This document shows, in pieces, positions 54,169 to 63,774 of a DNA stretch of 64,000 nt (positions are counted from its first letter, which is position 1; the number at the start of each line of letters is the position of its first letter). The stretch spans positions 1,364,001 to 1,428,000 of the forward strand of contig NZ_JACOQK010000001.1 in assembly GCF_014297275.1 (NCBI RefSeq). Reading direction: 5' to 3'. The translations under genes and the position numbers were made by a program. The DNA comes from Clostridium facile (GTDB taxonomy: Bacteria > Bacillota > Clostridia > Oscillospirales > Ruminococcaceae). The notes beneath the pieces are model-generated. The model was given only the letters and a program-made list of their open reading frames with translations, had not been told where the DNA came from and did not search any database.

Positions 54169-57100
54169 TTATTTAAAATAATCTACGCCAGCTTTAAATA
54201 ATTTTTGGTCTTTTTCACCTGGTACATTTTTACATACATTGGAACCAACACGTTCACTGTGTCCCATTTTACCAAATACTCGACCATCAGCAGAAGTAAT
54301 CCCTTCAATCGCCAGTACAGAAGTATTTGGGTTAAACCGGATATCATAAGTTGGATTGCCTTCCAAATCCACATACTGGGTTGCAACCTGACCATTTGCG
54401 ATCATTTCATCCAAAAGGTTTTGTGGCGCAATAAATCTACCTTCTCCATGAGAAATCGCAATACTGTGGATATCATCCACATTGGTATATGCCAACCAAG
54501 GGGATTTGTTGGAAGCGATTCTTGTGCGGACCATCATGGATTGATGACGGCCGATGGTATTAAAGGTTAAAGTTGGAGAATCCTCTTTTGGCTCTACAAT
54601 TTCGCCATAAGGAACCAATCCTAATTTTACCAATGCCTGGAACCCATTACAAATACCTAACATCAAACCATCGCGGTTCTTCAACAGGTTGTGAACTTCT
54701 TCTTTAATGGATGGGTTGCGGAAGAAAGAAGTGATAAATTTACCAGAACCATCTGGTTCGTCACCGCCGGAGAACCCACCTGGGATCATAATAATCTGAG
54801 AATTTTTAATGTGTTCCGTAAAGGTTTTTACTGATTCCTGGATACCCTGACTGCTCAGATTGTTGATGACAAACACCTCGGCTTCCGCACCAGCCTGCTC
54901 AAATTGACGTGCTGTATCATATTCGCAGTTTGTCCCTGGGAATACTGGGATCAGCACTCTTGGTTTCGCCACTTTAATAGATGGTGCTGGACGGGTTGTT
55001 GCAGCACAGGAAATTGGCTGTACTTTTTCCTGTTTTGTTTCAATTAAAGCTGGGAATACAGATTCCAGTTTCTGTTCATAAGCCTGCTGCAACTCTTCCA
55101 TGGAAATAGTCACATCGCCACATACAACAACATCTTTTTCGGTTACGGTACCAATCACAGTAGTACCATCCACTGGACGGGATAATTCTAATACAAAACC
55201 ACCATATACTGGATTAAACAACAGATTGTTGTCAATTTCTTTGGTGAATTGGAAACCAAGCTGGTTCCCTAATCCCATTTTCACAACAGCTTCCGCTACG
55301 CCGCCAAAGCCCAAAGCCCATGCGGAAACGACGCTGCCATCCGCAATCAAGTTTTCTACTTTTTTGAAAGTATCTTTAATCGAAGTATAATCTGGATTAC
55401 CCTGTTCATCATAGGTTGGCAGTACAATCGCAACTTGATTACCAGCTTGTTTGAATTCAGGGGAGATCACTTTATTTGAATCCGCAACGGATACTGCAAA
55501 GGAAACCAGGGTTGGTGGAACATCAATATCTTCAAACGTACCGCTCATGGAGTCTTTACCACCGATTGCGCCATAGCCCAGGTTTACCTGTGCTTTATAA
55601 GCACCCAGTAAAGCTGCCATTGGTTTTCCCCAACGGGATGGATTGTTTTGGGTGCGCTCAAAGTATTCCTGGAAAGTCAGCCAGCATTTTTCTGTAGAAC
55701 CACCCACCGCGATTGATTTCGCAACAGATTCAATTACCGCATACTGAGCACCGTAATAAGGGTCCTGAGAACTGATATATGGGTTAAAGCCCCATCCCAT
55801 AATAGAAGCAGTGTTTGTATTGCCTTCTAATACAGGAAGCTTTGCCACCATAGCCTGGGTTTCGGTCATTTGGCGTTTTCCACCATATGGCATCAAAACA
55901 GTCCCTGCGCCGATGGTGGAGTCAAACCGTTCCACTAATCCTTTCTGGGAACAAATATTCAAGTCGGACAAGTGGGAAATCCAATCCTGTTTTGTATTCT
56001 GTTTATTGTGGACAGGAGCTACTTGGTGTTTTCCAATCTGGATATTGGTGTGTTTTTCTGCACCGTTAGAGTTTAAAAATTCACGGGAAAGGTCTACAAT
56101 CTGTTTTCCTCTCCAGGTCATTTTCAGACGTGGCTGTTCTGTTACTACCGCAACTTTGGTTGCCATCAGGTTTTCTTTTTCTGCTTCCGCCATAAACGTT
56201 TCCACATCAGAAGCAGCTACCACAACGGCCATCCTTTCCTGGGATTCGGAAATTGCTAACTCTGTGCCATCCAAGCCTTCATATTTCTTTGGAACAGCAT
56301 CCAAATCAATCTGCAATCCGTCAGCCAATTCCCCAATTGCAACTGACACACCACCAGCACCAAAGTCGTTACAACGTTTGATCATGCGGGTTACGGTTGG
56401 GTTGCGGAACAAGCGCTGTAATTTTCTTTCTTCTGGAGCGTTCCCCTTCTGTACTTCTGCCCCACAGCTTTCCAAAGAATGTGCTGTGTGGGATTTTGAG
56501 GAACCTGTCGCACCACCGCATCCATCACGGCCGGTTTTCCCACCCAATAAAATAATAACATCGGATGGGGATGGAACCAAGCGGATGACATTTTCCGCTG
56601 GAGCAGCACCAACAACAGCACCGATTTCCATCCTTTTTGCCACATAGCCTGGATGATATAATTCATGGACATGCCCAGTTGCCAAACCAATCTGGTTCCC
56701 GTAAGAACTATACCCATTAGCCGCGGTTGTAACAATTTTACGCTGTGGCAGTTTTCCTTCAATTGTCTGGTCAAATGGAACCAATGGGTCAGCTGCACCA
56801 GTTACCCTCATTGCCTGATAAACATAGGAACGTCCAGATAATGGGTCACGGATCGCACCACCCAAACAGGTAGCTGCGCCACCAAATGGTTCAATTTCAG
56901 TTGGATGGTTATGGGTTTCATTTTTAAACATCAGCAACCAGTCCTGCTGTTCTCCATCTACATCCACTTTAATTTTTACAGAACAGGCATTGATTTCCTC
57001 AGATTCATCCAAATCAACCAAAATGCCTTCTTTTTTCAGTTTTTTCGCCGCAATGGTTGCCAAATCCATCAAACAGATTGGCTTATTGCTTCGACCTAGT

Positions 57101-57873
57101 TCTTCCCTTGTTTTCAAGTAATCCTCATAGGTTTCCTGGATTACAGGATTTTCAATATCAGCCTGGTCAATAATCGTAGAAAAGGTAGTATGGCGGCAAT
57201 GATCAGACCAATAGGTATCAATCATGCGGATTTCGGTAATAGTAGGGTCACGCTGTTCTGTCTCCGAAAAATATTTCTGGCAGAATTTAATATCATCTAA
57301 ATCCATTGCCAAACCATAATTGCTGATAAAATCAGCCAAACCTTGCTCATCCAAAGCTCTAAAATCCGTTAATACAGCCACATCGTTTGGCAGGTCATAT
57401 TTTATATTGAGTGTTTCATAACAATCCAGGGTTGCTTCGCGGCTTTCCACTGGGTTGATGATGTAATGTTTTATCTTATCTAGCTGCGCGTCACTGATGT
57501 TACCTTTTACAACATATACTTTAGAGGATTTTACAATAGGACGCACACCTTGAGCGAAAATCTGGATACACTGTTCGCAGGAATCCGCACGCTGGTCAAA
57601 CTGCCCTGGCAAATACTCAGTAGCGAATACTTTTTCATCCGCTTGCAACTCTGGCAGTTCAGAATAAGTAATATCTACTTGGGGTTCTGAAAAAATAATA
57701 TCCTTTGCCTGGTGAAAAACTTCTTCCGAAATTTCATCCGCGTCATAACGGTTGATAACACGGATACCTTGCAGTTCCGGCATCCCTAAAACGGATTTTA
57801 AGTCGCCAAGCAGACTTTTTGCCTCTACTGCAAATTCTGGTTTTTTCTCAACATAAATACGAAAAACTGACAT
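54169..57873 (-). CDS. purL: Phosphoribosylformylglycinamidine synthase, fused synthase/amidotransferase
   Basis: 1234 residues with GGAGCG in front of the ATG at 57873. N-terminal PurS-like part (about 1-90), the linker with DTYWSDHCRHTTF, two FGAM-synthase halves (ETHNHPTEIEPFGGAATC, GDSMSG-like KDSMSGTF), and a C-terminal glutamine amidotransferase domain (about 965-1234) with the nucleophile Cys in GICNGFQALVKLG and SHGEGRF. The single chain replaces PurS, PurL and PurQ, a clade also seen in Bacteroides and some Clostridia. It converts FGAR to FGAM in purine synthesis. No purine riboswitch is seen in the 39 bp to mtaB. Confidence 0.97.
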   Translation of the reverse strand: MSVFRIYVEKKPEFAVEAKSLLGDLKSVLGMPELQGIRVINRYDADEISEEVFHQAKDIIFSEPQVDITYSELPELQADEKVFATEYLPGQFDQRADSCEQCIQIFAQGVRPIVKSSKVYVVKGNISDAQLDKIKHYIINPVESREATLDCYETLNIKYDLPNDVAVLTDFRALDEQGLADFISNYGLAMDLDDIKFCQKYFSETEQRDPTITEIRMIDTYWSDHCRHTTFSTIIDQADIENPVIQETYEDYLKTREELGRSNKPICLMDLATIAAKKLKKEGILVDLDESEEINACSVKIKVDVDGEQQDWLLMFKNETHNHPTEIEPFGGAATCLGGAIRDPLSGRSYVYQAMRVTGAADPLVPFDQTIEGKLPQRKIVTTAANGYSSYGNQIGLATGHVHELYHPGYVAKRMEIGAVVGAAPAENVIRLVPSPSDVIILLGGKTGRDGCGGATGSSKSHTAHSLESCGAEVQKGNAPEERKLQRLFRNPTVTRMIKRCNDFGAGGVSVAIGELADGLQIDLDAVPKKYEGLDGTELAISESQERMAVVVAASDVETFMAEAEKENLMATKVAVVTEQPRLKMTWRGKQIVDLSREFLNSNGAEKHTNIQIGKHQVAPVHNKQNTKQDWISHLSDLNICSQKGLVERFDSTIGAGTVLMPYGGKRQMTETQAMVAKLPVLEGNTNTASIMGWGFNPYISSQDPYYGAQYAVIESVAKSIAVGGSTEKCWLTFQEYFERTQNNPSRWGKPMAALLGAYKAQVNLGYGAIGGKDSMSGTFEDIDVPPTLVSFAVSVADSNKVISPEFKQAGNQVAIVLPTYDEQGNPDYTSIKDTFKKVENLIADGSVVSAWALGFGGVAEAVVKMGLGNQLGFQFTKEIDNNLLFNPVYGGFVLELSRPVDGTTVIGTVTEKDVVVCGDVTISMEELQQAYEQKLESVFPALIETKQEKVQPISCAATTRPAPSIKVAKPRVLIPVFPGTNCEYDTARQFEQAGAEAEVFVINNLSSQGIQESVKTFTEHIKNSQIIMIPGGFSGGDEPDGSGKFITSFFRNPSIKEEVHNLLKNRDGLMLGICNGFQALVKLGLVPYGEIVEPKEDSPTLTFNTIGRHQSMMVRTRIASNKSPWLAYTNVDDIHSIAISHGEGRFIAPQNLLDEMIANGQVATQYVDLEGNPTYDIRFNPNTSVLAIEGITSADGRVFGKMGHSERVGSNVCKNVPGEKDQKLFKAGVDYFK

Positions 57874-57912
57874 TAGATACGCTCCTTTATTTTATTGTGA
57901 CCACCAGTGGAG

Positions 57913-59205
57913 TTAATCGATCAATTCCCCCACACATTTATCGTCCAATACATCTATAATTTTAACACATTTTATCTGCCCACACAAGTTTTCATCCGTA
58001 TTTATTCTTACTGGAGTATAATTTTTTGTATATCCTTCCATAATACCATTGTGGAAGGTTTCTACCAATACGGATTCTTGTTTTCCAACCTGGGTTTTTA
58101 AAAATTCCAAACGGGTTTCCCCTGTTACTTTTGCCATCAAAGCAGCACGCCTTGCTTTTTCTGCATTCGATACCTGATCAGGCATTTTCGCCGCCCTGGT
58201 CCCTTGGCGGATCGAATAAGGGAACACATGAGCTTTCGCTAATTTGATAAACCGAGCATATTCCAGAGATTGCTGAAATTCTTCATCGGTTTCCCCCGCA
58301 AACCCCACCATAATATCCGTTGTAATCGAAGGGTTGTCAAACGCTTTCCGGATAGCTTCCACAATACGAGTATATTCTTTGGTATCATAGTGGCGGTTCA
58401 TCCGTTTTAAGGTAGCGTCGCACCCACTTTGCAAGGATAAATGGAACTGAGGGCAAAATTTTTCCATTTTCGCCATCTCATGGATATCTTCATCGGTTAA
58501 TAATTCCGGTTCCAAAGAACCCAAACGGACCCTCTCAATTCCTGGAATAGAACAAGCCAATTGGATCGCGTCCAGCAAACGGACATTTTCCAGGTCACGG
58601 CCATAGGAGGAAAGGTTGATTCCTACCAACACCACTTCCAAATAACCATTAGCTGCCAAGTCAGTCAATTCCTGTTTTAAATCTTCCATCGTTTTAGAGC
58701 GCACTGGCCCTCGGGCAGTTGGAATAATACAATAGCTACAATAACGGTCACACCCATCCTCAATTTTCACAAAGGCTCTGGTGCGTTCCGTGAATTTCTT
58801 CACCGCCATTTTTTCAAATGGTTCCTGCCGTTGATGTGGAGTGATTTCAATGACACGCTCCCTTGTTTCCAAAAAGCGCTGTACCAGTTCTACCACTTTA
58901 CTTCGGTTATAGGAACCTGTAATCACATCTGCCTCCGGTATTTGTTGATCCACATCCGGAAAAGCCTGAGGGAAACATCCTGTTAATACTACCACAGCAT
59001 CTGGATTGTTCCGTTTAAACCGACGCAATGCCTGCCTTGCCTTCTTATCTCCGGAAGATGTAACTGTACAAGAATTCACAACATATACATCCGCTTCATC
59101 ATCACAGTGGACTACATCATAGCCATTCTGATAAAATAAATCGGACATAATTTCAGTTTCGTATTGGTTGACCTTGCAACCTAAGGTATAAAAAGCAACT
59201 CTCAA
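57913..59205 (-). CDS. mtaB: tRNA t6A37 methylthiotransferase MtaB
   Basis: 430 residues. The N-terminal UPF0004 domain begins MRVAFYTLGCKVNQYE and includes further cluster cysteines in VNSCTVT and LTGCFPQ; the radical-SAM motif is CDRYCSYCIIP (about residues 151-161); a TRAM domain (about 365-430) closes the chain. LGCKVNQ distinguishes MtaB from MiaB (LGCxxN). It makes ms2t6A at position 37 of tRNAs reading ANN codons. It precedes purL by 39 bp and may be co-transcribed with it. Confidence 0.95.
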   Translation of the reverse strand: MRVAFYTLGCKVNQYETEIMSDLFYQNGYDVVHCDDEADVYVVNSCTVTSSGDKKARQALRRFKRNNPDAVVVLTGCFPQAFPDVDQQIPEADVITGSYNRSKVVELVQRFLETRERVIEITPHQRQEPFEKMAVKKFTERTRAFVKIEDGCDRYCSYCIIPTARGPVRSKTMEDLKQELTDLAANGYLEVVLVGINLSSYGRDLENVRLLDAIQLACSIPGIERVRLGSLEPELLTDEDIHEMAKMEKFCPQFHLSLQSGCDATLKRMNRHYDTKEYTRIVEAIRKAFDNPSITTDIMVGFAGETDEEFQQSLEYARFIKLAKAHVFPYSIRQGTRAAKMPDQVSNAEKARRAALMAKVTGETRLEFLKTQVGKQESVLVETFHNGIMEGYTKNYTPVRINTDENLCGQIKCVKIIDVLDDKCVGELID

Positions 59206-59396
59206 ATAATCATTCCTTTAACATTTAATAGAAAAAATAGCCTATCATTTTAAAACCAAACCAATTATCCTATAGGATATTGCTATTTACTGCGGTATAC
59301 TTCGAAAAAATAATCGAAAAACACATAAAATCTACCCATAATTTATGTTTACTGATAGTATTATAGCTGATTTTATTTTTTTTTACAATTAGATAG

Positions 59397-59425
59397 TTGA
59401 CTTAAAAATTGACTGCTGTTATATT
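59397..59425 (+). promoter_or_regulatory. Promoter of the HPr-like gene
   Basis: TTGACT (59397-59402), 17-bp spacer, TATATT (59420-59425), 46 nt in front of the start codon. Confidence 0.7.
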
Positions 59426-59471
59426 GTATTATGGTAATTTTATAAAGTAAATATGTTTGGAGGTAACCAAC

Positions 59472-59708
59472 ATGCAATCAGTAACCATTATGTTAAATAC
59501 TGTAACTGACGTAAAAACTTTTGTAAACGTAGTATCCAAATATGATTTTGATGTAGATTTGGTATCTGGCAGATACGCAATTGATGGAAAATCGATTATG
59601 GGTATTTTTAGTTTGGATTTATCAAAACCAATTAGAGTGGAAGTCCGCAGTGATGACGCTTCCGCATTTTTTGAGGAAATCAAACCTTTTATCAAAGAAG
59701 AAGCATAA
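59472..59708 (+). CDS. HPr-like protein lacking the catalytic histidine
   Basis: 78 residues from the ATG at 59472, which has GGAGG 8 nt in front. The length and the alternation of strands and helices fit HPr, and KSIMGIFSLDLSKPI matches the region around regulatory Ser46. The N-terminal HARP-type active-site loop is absent: the corresponding stretch reads NTVTDVKTFVNVV. It therefore cannot carry phosphate from enzyme I as HPr does, and recalls Crh of Bacillus, a regulator that works only through the phosphoserine. The gene is monocistronic with its own promoter and terminator. Confidence 0.8.
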   Translation: MQSVTIMLNTVTDVKTFVNVVSKYDFDVDLVSGRYAIDGKSIMGIFSLDLSKPIRVEVRSDDASAFFEEIKPFIKEEA

Positions 59709-59724
59709 TAAAAATTCATACACA

Positions 59725-59766
59725 AAAACCCGGTTTATGTCATGGTGCATAAACCGGGTTTTATTT
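59725..59766 (+). terminator. Intrinsic terminator of the HPr-like gene
   Basis: 15-bp perfect arms (AAAACCCGGTTTATG and complement) with an 8-nt loop, followed by T-rich DNA. Confidence 0.9.
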
Positions 59767-59985
59767 TATCCTCCTTAGAAAGATAAATATATCAATTTAT
59801 AATTACAGAGGATACCTTATAGTATGGATATCGAAAAGTTTTCTTTTTGGAGAACCATTATATTATCCATCACGAATAAAAACCTACAACGTTATAATCA
59901 GCACAGCCAAAAATAATTTTTTCAAAAAATAATATAAAAATCTTCTCCATCTTTCTTAATCAAATTGATACAATAGACAAAAAAT

Positions 59986-60002
59986 CACCCGCAAAGCGGG
60001 TG
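59986..60002 (-). terminator. Intrinsic terminator behind the TVP38-type gene
   Basis: CACCCGC and complement GCGGGTG with a 3-nt loop and a T-run on the minus strand. Confidence 0.75.
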
Positions 60003-60021
60003 AAAAAAGACTATTATCTTC

Positions 60022-60750
60022 TTATTTAGATACCTTTGTTTTATGTGGATGTTTTTTTCTCCGTTTTTCTAAATAAGCCATTAATTTTTTGTTTATTAAA
60101 ATCCCAACTATAGCCAAACCACCAGCAACAGCAAACATAATGATGGAACCCCACAGGTTTTCTTGATAAATAGCTGCTCCTGCATAAGTGGAAGTAATAA
60201 TAGATGGAATACGAGCAAAGGTAGAAATGAGAAAAAAATGGAGTGGTTTTAAATTCGTTAACGGTACAATATAAGTTAGCAAGTCCTTTGGTGTACCAGG
60301 GATAAAAAACAATAGGAAAACCAAAGGCCCTAATTTTTTAGTGTCATGAAGAAAACTCAATTTGTCCATTTTCTCTTGAGAAATAAAAAACTCTACAAAC
60401 GGTCTGCCTAATAATTTTACTACGTAATAAATAATTACTGTGCCAATAAAGATCCCCAACAAACACAAAATCAATCCTGGGATCGCTCCAAACAACAAAC
60501 CAGATAGTACTTCTACTGGTTCCCCTGGAATAATAGCAAACACAACCTGCGCCGCTTGGATTCCCAACATGATAAACCATCCGGAAATCCCCATATTTTC
60601 AACTTCATTTTTGTACATTTCCCGTACGGCAGGGTCTTTTAGTTCCATTACTTTTGGAAATGCCCAAATGGTAAGTAAAACAGCAACCACTAAAAATAAA
60701 GTTAAAAACACTGCCTTTAAAATTAATTTATGATTCATTTTCTGACGCAA
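60022..60750 (-). CDS. TVP38/TMEM64 (DedA-like) membrane protein
   Basis: 242 residues if the TTG at 60750 is used (AGAAGGA 9 nt in front); the ATG at 60738 has no signal. About six membrane segments with the SNARE-associated/DedA core: IPGEPVEVLSGLLFGAIPGL, then FFIPGTPKDLLTYI and a basic C-terminal tail (KRRKKHPHKTKVSK). DedA-like proteins are linked to lipid translocation and membrane homeostasis; the precise substrate in this subgroup is unknown. The 330 bp in front hold a hairpin (60873-60905, GCCAAATCCATTGA type) with no T-run. Confidence 0.85.
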   Translation of the reverse strand: MRQKMNHKLILKAVFLTLFLVVAVLLTIWAFPKVMELKDPAVREMYKNEVENMGISGWFIMLGIQAAQVVFAIIPGEPVEVLSGLLFGAIPGLILCLLGIFIGTVIIYYVVKLLGRPFVEFFISQEKMDKLSFLHDTKKLGPLVFLLFFIPGTPKDLLTYIVPLTNLKPLHFFLISTFARIPSIITSTYAGAAIYQENLWGSIIMFAVAGGLAIVGILINKKLMAYLEKRRKKHPHKTKVSK

Positions 60751-61084
60751 GGTTACACATCCTTCTTTATTTGCTTCTAACCGCTAAACAATACTAGCCA
60801 ATTGTTTTTCAAAATACATTAATATGTGTTACAAAGATATATAAATATTCCTATTTTTATCAAAGGCATATAGCCAAATCCATTGAGTAAGTCAATGGGT
60901 TTGGCAAAAATAAGATTTGTTGTGATAAATGATTTAATGGTATTTCAATACAAATTATTACTATATTATAATTAAATAAATTGTACCTATCCACAAGCTT
61001 TTTGAATTAAGAAGATAATCAAAAATTATTTTGTATGCTATGTTTATTATAGCACTGATCCATGAAAAAGCGATAGAAAAACTC

Positions 61085-62455
61085 TTACAAATTTCTTTCA
61101 TTTTTAATTGTTTTGATTATATTTTGATACCGTTTTGTTTCCTGAAATACGATCGGGCTTAACCACACTAACGCAATCAGATTTGGTATCGCCATCAACC
61201 CATTTAGTGTATCAGAAACAGACCATACCAAAGAAAGATTTTGTACTGCTCCCCATATCATAAACCCTAAAAATACACAACGATATATGAAAATAGCAAA
61301 TTTTTTGTGAAATAAGTATTCCATACATTTTTCACCATAATATGCCCATCCCAAAATACTGGAAAACGCAAAAAATACCATACAAATTGAAATTAGTCCC
61401 TGAGCTGAATCACCTATCACATTAGAAAAAGCAGTTAAGGTTAACGTGGAACCATTCTGGCCACTTAGCCAATCCCCTGAAGTTAACACAACCAAAGCGG
61501 TAATGGTACAGCTTACAATCGTATCAAAAAACACTTCAAACATTCCCCACATGCCCTGCTGAGCTGGGCTTTTTGCGTTGGCAGCAGCATGGGCAATGGG
61601 AGCAGACCCTAATCCCGCTTCGTTGGAAAAAACCCCTCTGGAAATACCAAAGCGGATTCCCTGCATAAATAAATATCCGGCGCTTCCTCCTAAAATAGAA
61701 GATGGGCAAAGAGCATATTGAAAAATTTCCTCAAATGCTTTTGGTATCTGACTTCTATTAAAAAACAGTACAAAAATTGCCAATCCTAAATAGAGAAAGG
61801 ACATCAGTGGAACTAATTTTTCTGCTAAACTTCCTACTCGTTTGATCCCTCCTATAATAACAATTCCAACCAAAACAGCTAATATTACACCGCTAATCCA
61901 AGTTGGAATTCCAAAAGAACATTCTAGCGCCGTAGAGACAGCGTTAGATTGTGTCATATTCCCAATTCCAAACGAAGCAGCCACGCAGAACAGCGCAAAT
62001 AATATGGCTGGGAATTTATATCCCATACCATATTGAATATAATACATGGGGCCACCAATATATTCCCCTTTTCCGTTTTTCTTTCGGTAATAAACCGCCA
62101 GCAATACCTCCGCATATTTGGTCATCATCCCCAAAATAGAACTGACCCACATCCAAAAAATAGCACCTGGACCTCCAGTAACAATCGCGGTGGATACCCC
62201 AACAATATTTCCTGTTCCTAATGTGCCAGCCAAAGCGGTTGATACTGCCTGAAAGGGGGTAATTCCTTGTTTTGATTTTGGTTTTTTTTCAAATAAACTT
62301 CCAACTGTTTCCCTACACATTCTTCCAAAATAGCGGATTTGAAAAAAACCAGTTCGGACAGAAAAATACAGCCCAATCCCCAATAAAAACAAAAGCATTA
62401 CCGGACCCCAAACAATCCGACTTAATCCATTATTGATCTGTTCTAAAAGCCCCAT
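61085..62455 (-). CDS. AGCS-family sodium:alanine/glycine symporter
   Basis: 456 residues from the ATG at 62455, set by GGGGGGA; the frame continues upstream without a start signal. About ten to eleven membrane helices with the AGCS signatures: GITPFQAVSTALAGTLGTGN, GGPGAIFWMW, GGPMYYI and RGVFSNEAGLGSAPIAHAAA. It imports alanine or glycine with Na+. The ~400 bp to the next gene contain only the promoter of that gene. Confidence 0.95.
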   Translation of the reverse strand: MGLLEQINNGLSRIVWGPVMLLFLLGIGLYFSVRTGFFQIRYFGRMCRETVGSLFEKKPKSKQGITPFQAVSTALAGTLGTGNIVGVSTAIVTGGPGAIFWMWVSSILGMMTKYAEVLLAVYYRKKNGKGEYIGGPMYYIQYGMGYKFPAILFALFCVAASFGIGNMTQSNAVSTALECSFGIPTWISGVILAVLVGIVIIGGIKRVGSLAEKLVPLMSFLYLGLAIFVLFFNRSQIPKAFEEIFQYALCPSSILGGSAGYLFMQGIRFGISRGVFSNEAGLGSAPIAHAAANAKSPAQQGMWGMFEVFFDTIVSCTITALVVLTSGDWLSGQNGSTLTLTAFSNVIGDSAQGLISICMVFFAFSSILGWAYYGEKCMEYLFHKKFAIFIYRCVFLGFMIWGAVQNLSLVWSVSDTLNGLMAIPNLIALVWLSPIVFQETKRYQNIIKTIKNERNL

Positions 62456-62742
62456 ATAATCCCCCCTTATCCCATATCTATTGCAGAAAGGGAAAGGGTA
62501 GTACAAAATTTAGGCTTTTGCTTATTTAGTATTCCCATACGAAAAAGAAAAAACTATCTATATTTGATAATATAAATAGGCTTGTCACAGCAGTTTATAA
62601 AAAATATTCCCGTCAATACGAATATCTGGGGCACCTTAGAATTCTATTTCTTCTCAAGATCTTCTTCAGGCTTTGATTTCATAACATTTTTTTGCAGTGC
62701 GACTATTGTATTCTTTCTGAGTTCGTCCTATTTTAAAATTAC

Positions 62743-62770
62743 TTGAAAAAAAACGATTCTTTGATATAAT
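62743..62770 (+). promoter_or_regulatory. Promoter of the DMT transporter gene
   Basis: TTGAAA (62743-62748), 16-bp spacer, perfect TATAAT (62765-62770). Confidence 0.7.
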
Positions 62771-62862
62771 GATATAGGATTTAGAAGTATAGTGGGCAAA
62801 TTTACAGAAAAAGAGAGACAACGTTTTCCCGCTTTACAGAGAATGCTTGAGGAGGAAACTAT

Positions 62863-63774
62863 TTGAATAAAATTCAATCCAATTTTTGTCTTTTTTGTGT
62901 AACGCTTTGCTGGTCAACGGAGGTCATTCTGCTTAAAAATATTCCTGCTGAAATTCCATCCATTTCGATTACCGCCATGACTAATTTTATCGGCTGTCTG
63001 ATTTTAATTGCCATCTTCTTTAAAAAAATCTTCCGACCCATTACAAAAAAGAATCTTCTGCGTGTGGCTGGGTTAGGAATCTTGAATATGACCTATAACC
63101 TGCTGATGCTGTTTGGACTACAATATCTCAATGTTTCCACCGGTATTTTTACCCTATCCATGACAACGGTAGTTCTTCCTGTTCTTCTTCTGCTCCGACG
63201 TCAGAAAATTCGAATCAACACTTGGCTTGGGGTAGGGCTCATATTGATAGGGATTCTGCTGGCGGTCAATCTGCACACTGACTTATCCCAGCTACCTGGA
63301 ATCGGGATTATGTTGGTGGTATGCCTGCTTCGGGCTTGGTACATTATTAAACTTAACGAAGCGGCAAAAGAGATGGAGCCAATACAGCTGTCCGCCCTTA
63401 TTTTAGGTGTGGTTGCAGTTCTATCCTTCCTCATATGGCTGTTTATCGAACCACGCACGGTTTTTGCTCTTTCCTACTCCTCCGAGATGCTCTCCAGCAT
63501 TTTTGTTTACAGTTATTTTATCTGTGCTTTTGCTACCGTCATAAATATTTTTGCGCAAAAGCAGGCGTCTGCCCGGACAGCTTCGGTGATCTATTCTCTA
63601 GAAATCGTCTTTTCCACCATCTTTTCCGCTACCCTTCCACCGATTCTGGTCGATCGTATTACACTAACACCCTCTTTGGTCATTGGTTGCGTTCTGGTAG
63701 CGCTAGGGGCGTTCCTGTCTGAATTTGATGCAACCGCTTTTGTTGTGGCTTGGAAACGGAGGTGGTCCGCATGA
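62863..63774 (+). CDS. DMT-superfamily (EamA) transporter
   Basis: 303 residues starting at TTG, supported by GAGGAGG 8 nt in front. Ten hydrophobic helices in two EamA repeats (about 5-135 and 145-290), with the family's LNVSTGIFTLSMTTVVLPVL and LEIVFSTIFSATL segments. Such proteins export metabolites or take up nucleotide-type compounds; the substrate cannot be read from the sequence. The stop overlaps the next start (ATGA at 63771), so the two are coupled. Confidence 0.85.
   Translation: MNKIQSNFCLFCVTLCWSTEVILLKNIPAEIPSISITAMTNFIGCLILIAIFFKKIFRPITKKNLLRVAGLGILNMTYNLLMLFGLQYLNVSTGIFTLSMTTVVLPVLLLLRRQKIRINTWLGVGLILIGILLAVNLHTDLSQLPGIGIMLVVCLLRAWYIIKLNEAAKEMEPIQLSALILGVVAVLSFLIWLFIEPRTVFALSYSSEMLSSIFVYSYFICAFATVINIFAQKQASARTASVIYSLEIVFSTIFSATLPPILVDRITLTPSLVIGCVLVALGAFLSEFDATAFVVAWKRRWSA

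Noticed and set aside
54205..56798. Long plus-strand frames opposite purL (for instance 55811-56647)
   Set aside because: Shadow frames of a well-conserved gene; no ribosome binding sites and no domain.
57874..57912. Purine riboswitch in front of purL
   Set aside because: Only 39 bp separate purL from mtaB and no purine aptamer pattern is present.
60873..60905. Hairpin in front of the TVP38-type gene as a terminator
   Set aside because: The stem is good but no T-run follows on either strand, and no gene ends beside it.
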